Positions 54,401-63,452 of a stretch of DNA of 64,000 bases are shown one piece after another. How positions within the stretch are numbered: the stretch's first letter is position 1; each line of letters begins with the position of its first letter. Source of the stretch: Cymbomonas tetramitiformis. Taxonomy: Eukaryota; Chlorophyta; Pyramimonadophyceae; Pyramimonadales; Pyramimonadaceae. The translations under genes and the position numbers were made by a program. The stretch covers positions 18,469-82,468 of the forward strand of contig LGRX02027232.1 of assembly GCA_001247695.2 (NCBI GenBank). The letters run 5' to 3'. Under the pieces are notes generated by a model. The model ran no database searches, had not been told where the DNA came from, and was given only the letters and a program-made list of their open reading frames with translations.

Positions 54401-55368
54401 CATCTCAGATCGAGACCCCAGATTCACCTCTACATTCTGGCAGACACTGTGGAAATCTACTGGTACGAGATTGTCCATGACATCATCACACCATCCACAG
54501 TCGAATGCTGCCAATGAGAGGAGCCATGCCTTCATTGAGGACATCCTCAGGTAATTTTCAAATTGTTGATTCATGATTTGATTTCACCATCCTCTGGTTT
54601 ATAAACTGATTAAGTAGTATTTTTTTTTACATCCTCAGGTGTTGTTGCAATGATACTTCAGCCAATTCGTGGGAGGACAAGTTGCCTCTGGTGGAGTTTG
54701 CAATTAACAATACCGTTTCTGCATCAAGTGGTTATTCACCATTTTATCTCGACTCGATGGCGCAACCACTTTCGCCTCATGACCTGGTTATCACTATTCC
54801 GCCAGAAGCTCCTGTTCCGATACAAAGAGCTATTCGAGATCATTTTGACCAGTACTCGGCTGTTCATGCCAACGCGGTAGACAACATTTCCCGAGCAGCA
54901 GATATTAGCCAAGCCAGATTCAATAAGACTCATATGCCTAAGCAGTTTGCAGTCGGGCAGAAAGTTCTTTTACGGACTGAGTTTATTCAATGGACTGGTT
55001 TGACAGAGGCAGGCAGACACTTTAAGCAGCCGTATATTGGGCCGTTCACTATATCCAAAGTGCTTAGCCATGGACGTGCATACGAGTTAGATTTCGGAAA
55101 CCTCGATATCCGTATTCATCCAGTACAGCCTGTATCCAGACTAGAGCTGTACAATGACTCGATCCAAGCACCTTTGCCTCTGCCACAGATGATCACCGAA
55201 GAAGGGCAACCACTGTTTGAGATATCACATATACTCTCGGATAAGTTCACTAGCGGTGTCAAATACTATTTAGTGCGATATGCAGGCTACGGCCCTGAGC
55301 ATGACACCTGGGTCAAAGCCACAGAGCTGACCAATGCAGCAGACATCATAGCTGCCTATGAAGGCTAA
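51433..55368 (+). CDS. pol: Pol polyprotein of element C: PR-RT-RNaseH-IN-chromodomain (one intron)
   Basis: It is translated by -1 shift from gag; coding is 51433-54550 joined to 54639-55368. Domains: aspartic protease LVDPGATSSFIDRQFA (about 51690); reverse transcriptase with WRMCCDYRALNNITIKDTYP, MPFGLTNAP and FLVIFMDDTIVYS (FMDD at about 52806); RNase H EVDGSGTHVGQVILQDQGKG through VRSDHQPLVYF to KNKVADALTR; integrase zinc finger (HECHSATISGH ... CPVCQRQK), catalytic D in SLDWITD, D in ISDRDPRF and E in NAANERSHAF (GAG 54516-54518); then PLVEFAINNT and, at the end, a chromodomain (EISHILSDKFTSGVKYYLVR, YAGYGPEHDTWV). No stop or frameshift is seen. It makes the cDNA and inserts it, with the chromodomain probably guiding integration. 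Confidence 0.93.
54551..54638 (+). other. 88-bp intron in integrase of element C
   Basis: The donor is CATCCTCAG|GTAATTTTC, with a poly-T tract before the acceptor TTTACATCCTCAG|GTG. Splicing joins DILR to CCCNDTSANSWEDKLPLVEF, the expected continuation of a gypsy integrase; unspliced, TAA follows at once. ACATCCTCAGGT is repeated exactly at both splice sites. Confidence 0.88.
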
Positions 55369-56373
55369 ACATTATATTAAGCCTTATGCCCTTACTTCTT
55401 GTAATATATACTAATACATGTCGATCATCTATATAACCTTGCTCTTAATGTTTTATCATTATGTTGCATAGAAGCGGGAATTGATCCTTCCTTGCTAAAG
55501 GTGTAGTGAGCCTTGTTCAAAATCATACCCTTGCACAGATACGCACACATGCGAGGTATCATATCTGTGGATAAATAAAAACTGCTATATGCTACCTTTG
55601 CCAAAGCCGTGGTTTGTCATCGGATTCTTGGCCAGTCATCCGAAGCTACCGGGAACGGGACTGAGGTAGACGGAGTTGTGATCCTAAGTTGTGCTTGGCA
55701 AACATAACTAAAGAAATTTCACATTAGTACGTGGCGAATCCATTCTCACTCATCGCGATAGATGTTCGTCAAAGCGTGCGTACTGGACCATATCAGGAGT
55801 TTGGCAGACGGGTGAGGATTTAAAGTGGACTTATAAAGACCCTCCGATACCTCGTAAGCAGGGCCTTCTCCGCTTTGCATTAAAACAAGCCCCAAAAATC
55901 GGGCTCCCCATCGCTACCTATGATCCTCCAAAGTAGCTTAAGGAGGGGAGGAAGGGTTGGGTGCACTATATCAGGCCGAGAATCGTTCGATTATAAATCG
56001 TGGGATCATCGTTCGCAGCGTCGACGGCTAGCGCAAATAATCCGTAACGTAGACTTCGGATGCTTTGAATCGTCACTCTGACGCACGATACGTATGGATC
56101 AATCAGTAATCCAGCGTCAATCTGCATCACGAAACGCAATTCATTGAACCTTGAAACGTCACTCTGAAATACGATACGAACTTCAAAGGTGGGCTACATC
56201 CTAAGAACTGTAAGGTGAGGGACTAAAGTGGACTCAGTTCCCCCCAATAACCTAAAAACACCACGAGGGACGCCTCAAATCGGTGTAAGAAGACTGGTAC
56301 CAGCAAGAAGCGACAACAACAAAGACATCATAGACATATACAAAGGTATGCCCGTTGTGAGGTCACAACTCTT
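55369..56373 (+). other. 3' non-coding region of element C
   Basis: About 1 kb, homologous to 27200-28279 of B. No coding content is seen. It ends at the polypurine tract. Confidence 0.75.
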
Positions 56374-56388
56374 TTAAGAGGGGAGATC
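56374..56388 (+). promoter_or_regulatory. Polypurine tract of element C
   Basis: TTAAGAGGGGAGATC directly precedes the 3' LTR start TGTCGGGG. The same tract precedes the 3' LTR of B. Confidence 0.8.
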
Positions 56389-57016
56389 TGTCGGGGTCAT
56401 GACCGATGACATATGTGTCATACATGTCATACGTGTCATACCTGTCAGACATGTCATACCATGTCATGTCATGTCGGTCGTGTCATATATTATTATGACA
56501 GTCGACAGTACGGTCGACCATGACTGTACAAGTCGAGTCGCGTCATATATTATTATGACAGTCGTCAGTACGGTCGACGATGACTGTACATGTCGCCAGA
56601 TGATAATGTCACATCATCTGTCATTATTCAAGGAAATACTTGAATGACCCTGTCATCGAGAGTTCGTACGTCGAACTCGAAGATGGCAAAGCAAAGATAC
56701 ATCTTGTTTGTACTTCAAGAACCATCTGCGCTTTTAGCATGTGCGGAACACGCATGCGCAGCATGAACGAACTAGTCGTTACCACAATGCTGGTCGTTCA
56801 ACCTATGTCTCGGGTTCACAACCCAATGGCGGTACTATCTATGATGATAGGAGACATATGGTATAAAGTGAGGAAGCGTTGGGCTTCAGCAGATCTTCTT
56901 ACAGAGACTGCACTCACAACCCGCTCATACGTACACTCGCGCGCATCGCTGTCCAACTTTGCAGTGTTTATTTGTATATTGTATAATATTTGTGGGCTCG
57001 CATATCAGCTCTAACA
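56389..57016 (+). repeat. 3' LTR of element C
   Basis: Starts TGTCGGGGTCATGACCGATG, ends ATATCAGCTCTAACA and is followed by ATCGA. Confidence 0.92.
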
Positions 57017-57021
57017 ATCGA

Positions 57022-57147
57022 GACTTTTCAGATTTCTTCTGGAGCTCTACGAATGATTCAAACACGGTGTCGACAACTTCAATTCACGGCACCGCCATGA
57101 TTGTGCTGCGGGCTGGCACAGCAGTGCCACCGCCGACTAGTGGCTAG
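57022..57147 (+). CDS. Second ORF of element D, C-terminal end (part 3)
   Basis: After the ATCGA duplication that follows element C, the frame continues from codons in the 26-bp spacer 46196-46221 (SPSHDDR) with DFSDFFWSSTNDSNTVSTTS and ends PPPTSG, TAG at 57145-57147. That the frame stays open after two 10-20 kb insertions are removed is strong support for the nesting model. 57148-57362 is the non-coding 3' region of D. Confidence 0.75.
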   Translation, partial: DFSDFFWSSTNDSNTVSTTSIHGTAMIVLRAGTAVPPPTSG

Positions 57148-57362
57148 CAAGTTAATCATGCCGCTCCTGCACAGTGAAATTGACAGTAGCTGTATGTGCA
57201 GAGGGGTCCGATCACGGGCCGGATTTCAGATTTGCAACTCTTGAGTGGGAACAGCCCTGCCAGAAAGGACAGGCCTTCCCTTAGGACTCAGTTTCCACCG
57301 CTCTAGATGGTGTTTGTTCACAAGTTTCACATTCGGCTAGCCAGTCACCACACTAGGTGGTG

Positions 57363-57544
57363 TGCTGGAACAGTCACACCGCTTGCTTTGTGACTCTTCC
57401 TATAGTAGTGTGTATGACTGTCACCCGAACCCGAACCCTAACTGTTTATGCCCGTTATATCAGGTTAACTTATCAACTTTATTACATTCTGAGAAAACCT
57501 ATCACTGAGTGAATATATCCCGAGTCCTAGGGGTATATCCAACA
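57363..57544 (+). repeat. 3' LTR of element D
   Basis: Begins TGCTGGAACAGTCACACC and ends GGGGTATATCCAACA. It is preceded by CTAGGTGGTG, like the AGGGTGGTG before the 3' LTR of E, probably the polypurine tract, and followed by the TGTAC duplication. Confidence 0.9.
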
Positions 57545-57883
57545 TGTACGAACTAGTCGTAGTGTCAATTCCAGCAGTTAGGGTGTATGAATGTCACCGG
57601 TCCCGGAACCCTAAACCCCGAGCATACAACGGGAAGACTGAGTATTCTCACGGGTTATCTATTCTGATTATCTATCTCACCGAATATACGGTCCAGCTGA
57701 TATATTCAGCACAGATCACTGAGTGACACACGGAGTCACCTACTACTAGATACTACTATAGGGTACCTAATATTGTACTCTACGTGACTATGGCAAATTC
57801 TACCCCGTTTTAACTTCTCCATCGCTTGACGATTTGGTTAATTTTTCGAAAACAAGTTACCTTTATGCCTCGAAACCCTATCG
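57545..57883 (+). repeat. LTR-like remnant (right part) interrupted by element D
   Basis: Starting with the second TGTAC, the sequence reads GAACTAGTCGTAGTGTCAAT and TGTATGAATGTCACCGGTCC, similar in layout to the LTR of D (TGTATGACTGTCACCCGAAC). CTACCCCGTTTTAACTTC near 57803 resembles the post-LTR TTACCCCGCTTTTATCAC of E. It is probably the other half of an older LTR of this gag-only group, so D inserted into an LTR. The exact end is not clear. Confidence 0.45.
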
Positions 57884-60031
57884 ACGCGCCTTCCAGATTT
57901 TGCGGACCTCAAACAAGCATTTGACAGAGCTGAATTCTGGATGAGCAATTTAGCGCTGAGAAAGTTGGGACTCCCATCACAAATAATCAACATCATCTCA
58001 GACATTACCAATGATGCTTCTAGAATGGTACTCACTGAAGAAGGCCTCACGGATGAATGGTCCCTAGAATGTGGAGTTCCTCAGGGAGAAGTTTTGAGCC
58101 CACTAAGGTTTGTAGCCATTATGGACATTCTGGCAATTTGGTTAGCAAAAAGAGCAAACGGTGTAAACCCGACAGGATCCACATATGGATATGAACTGAA
58201 CTCGGAACGCCATAGACCAGACAACCCAGGAAATAATGTTATTCCTCCCTCCCAAAACCTATTAGAAAAGGACACCACTTTAAATATCTTTGCACGGTTC
58301 TTTTGTGATGACATCATTCTCGTGGGGAAAACTAAAGACGAAGTTCAAGACATGCTAGGTATAGTTAATGAATTTATGAGCTTCATTGGTATTCCCATAA
58401 ATGTTAAGAAATCCAAATACTCTTACAGAAAGCGCATCAAACCTCAGGGCAAAACAGTAACGCGATATGACCTGTCCGATGATTTACTCATCTCAGGGGG
58501 TCATCTGGAGCCCAATACAAATGACTCAAGTCCTTCCATTGATTCGAAATGGATAACCCCTGAGTCACCAGAATTCCTCGATTTCTCCAACAGCAAAGAG
58601 GTAAACAGATATCTCGGGGTATGGTTTGCACTAAATGGGGAATGGGACAAACAGGCGGAAATCCTTATCGACAGACATAAATCTACCTTAATATCCATCC
58701 AACTGCAACACATGACTCTACACCAGCTAAGATATGTTATAAATGCGGTTGTAGTTCCGAGGATGGCATACCCCCTTAAAGTTACCTCAGCAATTGCCAA
58801 CTCCTCAAAGAATGTCGCAATTGAATTAGACAAAATGATAGCTTCGTTTATAATTAAATATTTGGGCTGCCCAGTTGACACCAATCACCAAATAATCTGG
58901 ACGGCAGTCTGCCAAGGCGGGTACGGTATTGATAGTGTCTTTGATGTTGTAACCGCGTCGTGTATCACCGAAACTATGAACACCCTGTGTTCTGCGGATG
59001 AACACGAATAATGGCAACACAACCACACGGACCGTATCACTGATCCCCACCTCATCTCACTATACCGTAGAAATAGCAATCTATGGCTTAAAATAATAAT
59101 TCAAAACATGAACAACGAAATGGGTAAAAATGTTATCTCGGGTTTCCCCTTATCACACTATGCAACCTACAGTCATACTAAAGACAAACGCTTTAACTGG
59201 TTTAGGCGTACAGGTCACATTATGGCAAAACTTGGTTACGCTATTGACTCTAAAAATTACCCTGAAAATGAAGCGGGTGAAACCACATTAATCACCACCC
59301 TTCCCAGACAACTCTACATGTCGAGGAATGTTACCTCCGCAATACAAAAATACAACCTCAAGCACACAGGCTCCTTTCTAACTCCCTGCGGTGGAATGTT
59401 AAAAAACTGGCAAGAAAGTAAAGGCTTTTTCAAACTGAATGGTAATAGACCCCCTGGATGGCTAACCGAAATCGAAAAGGAAATGCTTCAAAACCCTGTA
59501 GATTTGGACCCCCAGGCTAGATATGTCAAGAAACAATATAGAGACAACATAGTACCCCCCGACACGGGTGAATTTCATTGGAAAGGAAATGGTGACCGAA
59601 ATTCCATCTCTCTTATTCACATTACCAATATTGACTTAGAGGCCATGTCAATACAATATGCAGAATACAGTAACAATGCCATAAACCCTAATGTCTTTGT
59701 CAGAATCAAAGGTACCAACAGTCTTCAATACGACTTTGAATATAGCATCACCAATGACGGTTGCATCCTAATTCCAGCAGGTTCTATTTTCGAATATAAT
59801 GACCATATGGACCCGCCCTCTTCTGTCCTTGCTACAGTTAGTGATATTAACTCACACTATGATTACATCTCAGACAGACAGTATGAAACCATTATTGCCA
59901 GAATGAAAAACAAAACTGCGGAGGAAGAAAGTGAATACAGCTGCCCTAGCGACTCGGAAGAAGAATCCACCCCCAACGCCGAAAAGAGCAAACAAATGGA
60001 AGATTATGATACAGTAAACACTCATATCTAA
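57884..60031 (+). pseudogene. LINE reverse transcriptase fragment, one in-frame stop
   Basis: The frame enters in the palm domain: ADLKQAFDRAEFWM (motif A), then SLECGVPQGEVLSPLRFVAI and FARFFCDDIILVG (the F/YxDD motif as FCDD, with Cys replacing the usual Ala). The thumb-like region (NAVVVPRMAYPLKVTSAIAN) follows. TAA at 59009-59011 interrupts the frame, which continues unchanged to 60029-60031 with about 340 more residues (NWFRRTGHIMAKLGYAID, DLDPQARYVKKQYRDNIVPP) and a Glu/Ser-rich acidic tail. Endonuclease and zinc knuckle are missing. It may be the 5' half of the same LINE family whose 3' half lies at 20445-22161, but nothing overlaps to prove it. Confidence 0.75.
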
Positions 60032-60049
60032 TGAAACAGAGATCTGGCT

Positions 60050-60508
60050 CCAGCCAGCCAAATCACTAAAATCGTGACCCCCCGCCAGCGCCAGCGTGCT
60101 AATGAATTGTTCATTAGAAGGAACGCGAATCATGAGCCAGCCAGCACCATTCGTTATTTTCCTCACGTCAGCCTTACAAACTGAAATTTTCGAGAAAACT
60201 GTGTGCTGATTTTTCGAAGTGATAAAATGGACCCAGCGAGTAGGCAACAGCTTAGAGAGCTGCACACAGACATGAAGACAGACCGACAGATATTATGGTG
60301 TGTACACCATAACACCAATAATTGCCTACAGTAATGCCATGTGCAATAATTAGCCTAAAGCCATGTGCACCGCGTCAAGTTATGCCAGCGTCAATTCCTT
60401 ATGTTAAGATTGCCGAAAGCATGCCAGCCAGCGAGCGCCTTCCTTATTTTGGACCTCTTCCTTATTTTTTTGGGTCCAGCCAGCCAAATCACTAAAATCG
60501 TGACCCCC
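60050..60508 (+). repeat. Direct repeats of ~33 bp, 424 bp apart, in non-coding DNA
   Basis: TCCAGCCAGCCAAATCACTA followed by AAATCGTGACCCCCC occurs at about 60051-60084 and 60475-60508. CCAGCCAGC also recurs between them (60131, 60421). The stretch 60032-60540 holds no gene that I can see. Whether the repeats are the ends of a small element is unknown. Confidence 0.65.
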
Positions 60509-60540
60509 CCCCAAAACGCTGGCTGATTCCTTAACGGTGA

Positions 60541-60708
60541 ATTCCTTATCTCCCGAGGTGTCTACTGTAGTGTCATTCCCGTATGTCATCTTCGGTGGTC
60601 AGCCTGTGCCACTCATCTCGGGTATATGTCGTTTGTATATCCGAGTTTAGTGATCCGTTGTTTCACCGTCGGCAGCGGGTCCCCACTGCCTAAGCTGTTG
60701 TTTCCAGC
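60541..60708 (-). repeat. Inverted copy of the TGCTRGAAAC LTR-like remnant
   Basis: On the minus strand it starts TGCTGGAAACAACAGCTTAG and contains GCAGTGGGGACCCGCTGCCG and GCTGACCACCGAAGATGACA, as at 22620-22760. Its start abuts the NPPF-domain fragment, interrupting it after YKDDF. Confidence 0.7.
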
Positions 60709-60925
60709 AGAAGTCATCTTTGTAACATCCTCCGCCCGGAAGAACATATGGGTCATTTCCCGTCCAGTAGTCGTGTGGAATGAAAGGAATGGTGTTATGA
60801 GGAAATCTGAAAACCATTTTAAATCCTTTAGCAATCCACTTTTCTTGATTTTTTGGAGAGAGTGGGAGGATCCAGATGCCTCGGAATCCCGGTACAGTGT
60901 TTGCTGCACGGTGGCCGAGTTCTAA
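60709..60925 (-). pseudogene. Fragment of the LINE NPPF methyltransferase-like domain
   Basis: The minus-strand frame reads ELGHRAANTVPGFRGIWILP, LSPKNQEKW, FRFPHNTIPFIPHDYWTGND and GGGCYKDDF, closely matching residues about 296-363 of the domain in 20445-22161. The NPPF motif itself is not included. The right side ends in a simple-repeat region; the left side is cut by the LTR-like remnant. Confidence 0.8.
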
Positions 60926-60944
60926 GCAGGGCGTGGTATCGAAG

Positions 60945-61190
60945 TGTTTTTGGCGTATTGATATTTTTTCGATATCGCAAAAATCATATTGATCAATATC
61001 AATATATCGGCTAAGGGTATTGATCAATATCAATATATTCCAGCCGTATATCAATCAATATCAATATTCCAAGGTTGAATATCAATCAATATCAATATTC
61101 TAAGCGGGAATATCAATCAATATCAATATGTTACCCGTTCTCACAATATATCAATATATTGATATATTGATACTAGCCAATGTCAATTTA
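60945..61190. repeat. ATCAATATCAATATT minisatellite
   Basis: Irregular tandem units of ATCAATATCAATAT separated by short GC-containing spacers (CCAGCC, CCAAGG, AAGCGGG). Because the unit is close to its own reverse complement (ATATTGATATTGAT), the tract is rich in inverted repeats and could fold extensively. Confidence 0.85.
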
Positions 61191-61246
61191 CTCAATTACT
61201 GAACAGGCAAGCAAGCAAGACAAAGTATGTTGATTTGAGTAATAAT

Positions 61247-61707
61247 TTACTCAATGTTTAGAGCTGCCATCAATGAATGCTGAATGGTACCTTCATCCAA
61301 AGATTTCCTAAGGTCCGAGTGCATGAAACTAACTTTTGAAAATGCTCTCTCTACCCCTGCTGAAGAGGCTGGCACTGCAAGAAACTGGCGTGCCATTCTA
61401 CTTAAGTTGGGAAAGTCTTTTGCATGCCCTTTCCACCATTCAAGCAGGGCGGTATCAGGTGGCACATCTGGCAATAGCAAATATCTATCAAACTCATCAC
61501 TAGACACTTCCACCACTGTGGCTTCTTCCTCACATTCATCATCAGAGTCCGCAAGAAAAGATGCGACTGTCACCACAGCTACACCATCTTTGCCTTTGGC
61601 CTTTTTCCTAGCCTCTACCGCTTCTTGCTGTTGCACAGGCAAAGGCCGCCAGTCCTTCTCCCAAGCATGCCGCGCCCAGCTCACTGCTTGCTCTTTACTA
61701 AGGCCAC
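61247..61707 (-). CDS. hAT transposase, C-terminal dimerisation exon
   Basis: After an acceptor TTGCTATTTGGCAG (61708) the frame reads GGLSKEQAVSWARHAWEKDW, an acidic linker, then DTALLEWWKGHAKDFPNLSR, MARQFLAVPASSAGVERAFS and LRKSLDEGTIQHSLMAALN. This is the hAT C-terminal dimerisation domain with its W......P.L...A...L..P.SS...ER.FS signature. It stops at 61247-61249. Confidence 0.9.
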
Positions 61708-61801
61708 CTGCCAAATAGCAACAGGGCTCACAATCAACTTAAAGGGGGCATATAACAAAATTAAGACACAAACATAAAACAACAAGATTCACGAAAAACA
61801 T

Positions 61802-62850
61802 CATGCTAGTTTTGTGACAAGCCAATCCCGGCGCCCCCGAAAAAGAGGACAAGGTTGCTTCAGCCCGAGCTGTACTCACATACAGTCCCTTGCGAAGGCC
61901 TTGGCTGCCATGGAACAGCTAGTCACAAAACTAGCATAACACAACCGGGCATGAACACTACATACAGAACACAGTAACAAACAGTAAACATAAACAGAAA
62001 CACTAAACAGAATCACCTTTATTCCAAGAGGTTGCTCCCTTGAACTTACAAAAAACATCATGCTAGTTTTGTGACAAGCCAATCCCGGCGCCCCCGAAAA
62101 AGAGGACAAGGTTGCTTCAGCCCGAGCTGTACTCACATACAGTCCCTTGCGAAGGCCTTGGCTGCCATGGAACAGCTAGTCACAAAACTAGCATAGCACA
62201 ACCGGGCATGAACACTACATACAGAACACAGTAACAAACAGTAAACATAAACAGAAACACTAAACAAAATCACCTTTATTCCAAGAGGTTGCTCCCTTGA
62301 ACTTACGAAAAACATCATGCTAGTTTTGTGACAAGCCAATCCCGGCGCCCCCGAAAAAGAGGACAAGGTTGCTTCAGCCCGAGCTGTACTCACATACAGT
62401 CCCTTGCGAAGGCCTTGGCTGTCATGGAACAGCTAGTCATAAAACTAGCATAACACAACCGGGCATGAACACTACATACAGAACACAGTAACAAACAGTA
62501 AACATAAACAGAAACACTAAACAGAATCACCTTTATTCCAAGAGGTTGCTCCCTTGAACTTAAAACTCTTGTATCGAAAAACATCATGCTAGTTTTGTGA
62601 CAAGCCAATCCCGGCGCCCCCGAAAAAGAGGACAAGGTTGCTTCAGCCCGAGCTGTACTCACATACAGTCCCTTGCGAAGGCCTTGGCTGCCATGGAACA
62701 GCTAGTCACAAAACTAGCATAACACAACCGGGCATGAACACTACATACAGAACACAGTAACAAACAGTAAACATAAACAGAAACCCTAAACAGAATCACC
62801 TTTATTCCAAGAGGTTGCTCCCTTGAACTTAAAACTCTTGTATCTCGGGT
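61802..62850 (-). repeat. Four-copy ~257-bp tandem array inside the hAT gene
   Basis: Units start at CATGCTAGTTTTGTGACAAG: 61802, 62059, 62316 and 62585 (periods 257, 257, 269). Copies are nearly identical. Each contains the end of the middle exon (minus strand, encoding FKGATSWNK) with its donor GTGATT, so four donor copies face one downstream acceptor. Within each unit TGCTAGTTTTGTGAC and its reverse complement GTCACAAAACTAGCA flank about 100 bp, like a small inverted-repeat insert. Confidence 0.92.
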
Positions 62851-63244
62851 CCAAGATGGTGGCGACACAAAAATCCTCCAGTTTGCAGAGCATCAGGTCA
62901 TTGAAGAACCTGGTTACGATTGCCCCGTGTAGCTTCGAACGAGCCTTCACGACGGCCTCATTATGAATCTGTACCGCCTTCCCTTCGTGTTTTAGAGGCG
63001 CTCCTGCAGCCATGGTGGCACCCAGCTTGCCAATGATAGGCAGGATCAAACTAATGGTAGGGTAGTGCGTCCCTTGCAGCAGCTTTGTGGCCGAAGATGC
63101 ATATGATAGCACCCAAGTGCTCTCACAGACGATGTCCCAATCGTCTCCCACCAGTTGATGGTCCTTGTAGACGCTGCCATCGACGTTTGGAACCGCGTTT
63201 GCCGCTTTCATGGGGTGCTCGATATCATATTGTCTCACAGCTGC
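62800..63244 (-). CDS. hAT transposase, middle exon
   Basis: After an acceptor TTTCTTTTTGTAG (63245) the frame continues AAVRQYDIEHPMKAANAVPN and later GTHYPTISLILPIIGKL, the L.G..YPT....LP.I segment. LEDFCVATILDPRYKSFKFK follows, containing LDPRYK, highly conserved in hAT transposases. The exon ends ATSWNK at donor ATAAAG|GTGATT (62800/62799). The exon end and its donor are duplicated in the downstream array. Confidence 0.85.
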
Positions 63245-63452
63245 CTACAAAAAGAAAGAGTTGCATGCAGATTTCAAACGAAAAGGTGCAACCACCTATT
63301 GTTATGATATGAGATCCTATGGTATGATATGCACCACACAGACTGCACAGACAATAAGCAAACGCGCGTGTTATGCAAAATGATACATGAACCACACAGA
63401 CAATAAGCAAACGTGTTATGCAAACAAAATGATACATGAACATCTCACGCAC

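Larger units (their letters stand above)
46222..57016 (+). mobile_element. Full-length, apparently intact Ty3/gypsy chromovirus copy C
   Basis: LTRs 46222-46845 and 56389-57016 are flanked by ATCGA (46217-46221 and 57017-57021). By eye the LTRs differ at about six positions plus a 4-bp indel. Between them lie a primer-binding-site candidate, a 3.2-kb leader, gag, a -1 frameshift site, pol with one intron and a C-terminal chromodomain, a 1-kb 3' region and a polypurine tract. All integrase, reverse transcriptase and protease signature residues that I checked are present, so this may be an autonomous, recently active copy of 10.8 kb. Confidence 0.93.
22779..57544 (+). mobile_element. Gag-only LTR retrotransposon D, host of gypsy elements B and C
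   Basis: Two nearly identical LTRs (22779-22963 and 57363-57544) with TG...CA ends are flanked by the 5-bp duplication TGTAC (22774-22778 and 57545-57549). Without the nested elements D is about 4.3 kb: LTR, a 1.44-kb leader, gag, a second ORF in the same frame, a short 3' region and LTR. No protease, reverse transcriptase or integrase is present, so it must be moved by another element's enzymes. Removing B (with one GGGAG) and C (with one ATCGA) restores an open frame through its second ORF. Confidence 0.9.

Noticed and set aside
60050..60508. The 33-bp direct repeats as LTRs of a small element
   Set aside because: They lack TG...CA ends and no target duplication is visible. They are left as direct repeats.
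61802..62850. Regularly repeated units that could look like a CRISPR-type array
   Set aside because: Units are 257-269 bp and identical throughout, without unique spacers, and they carry part of a hAT exon. It is a tandem duplication in a eukaryotic gene.
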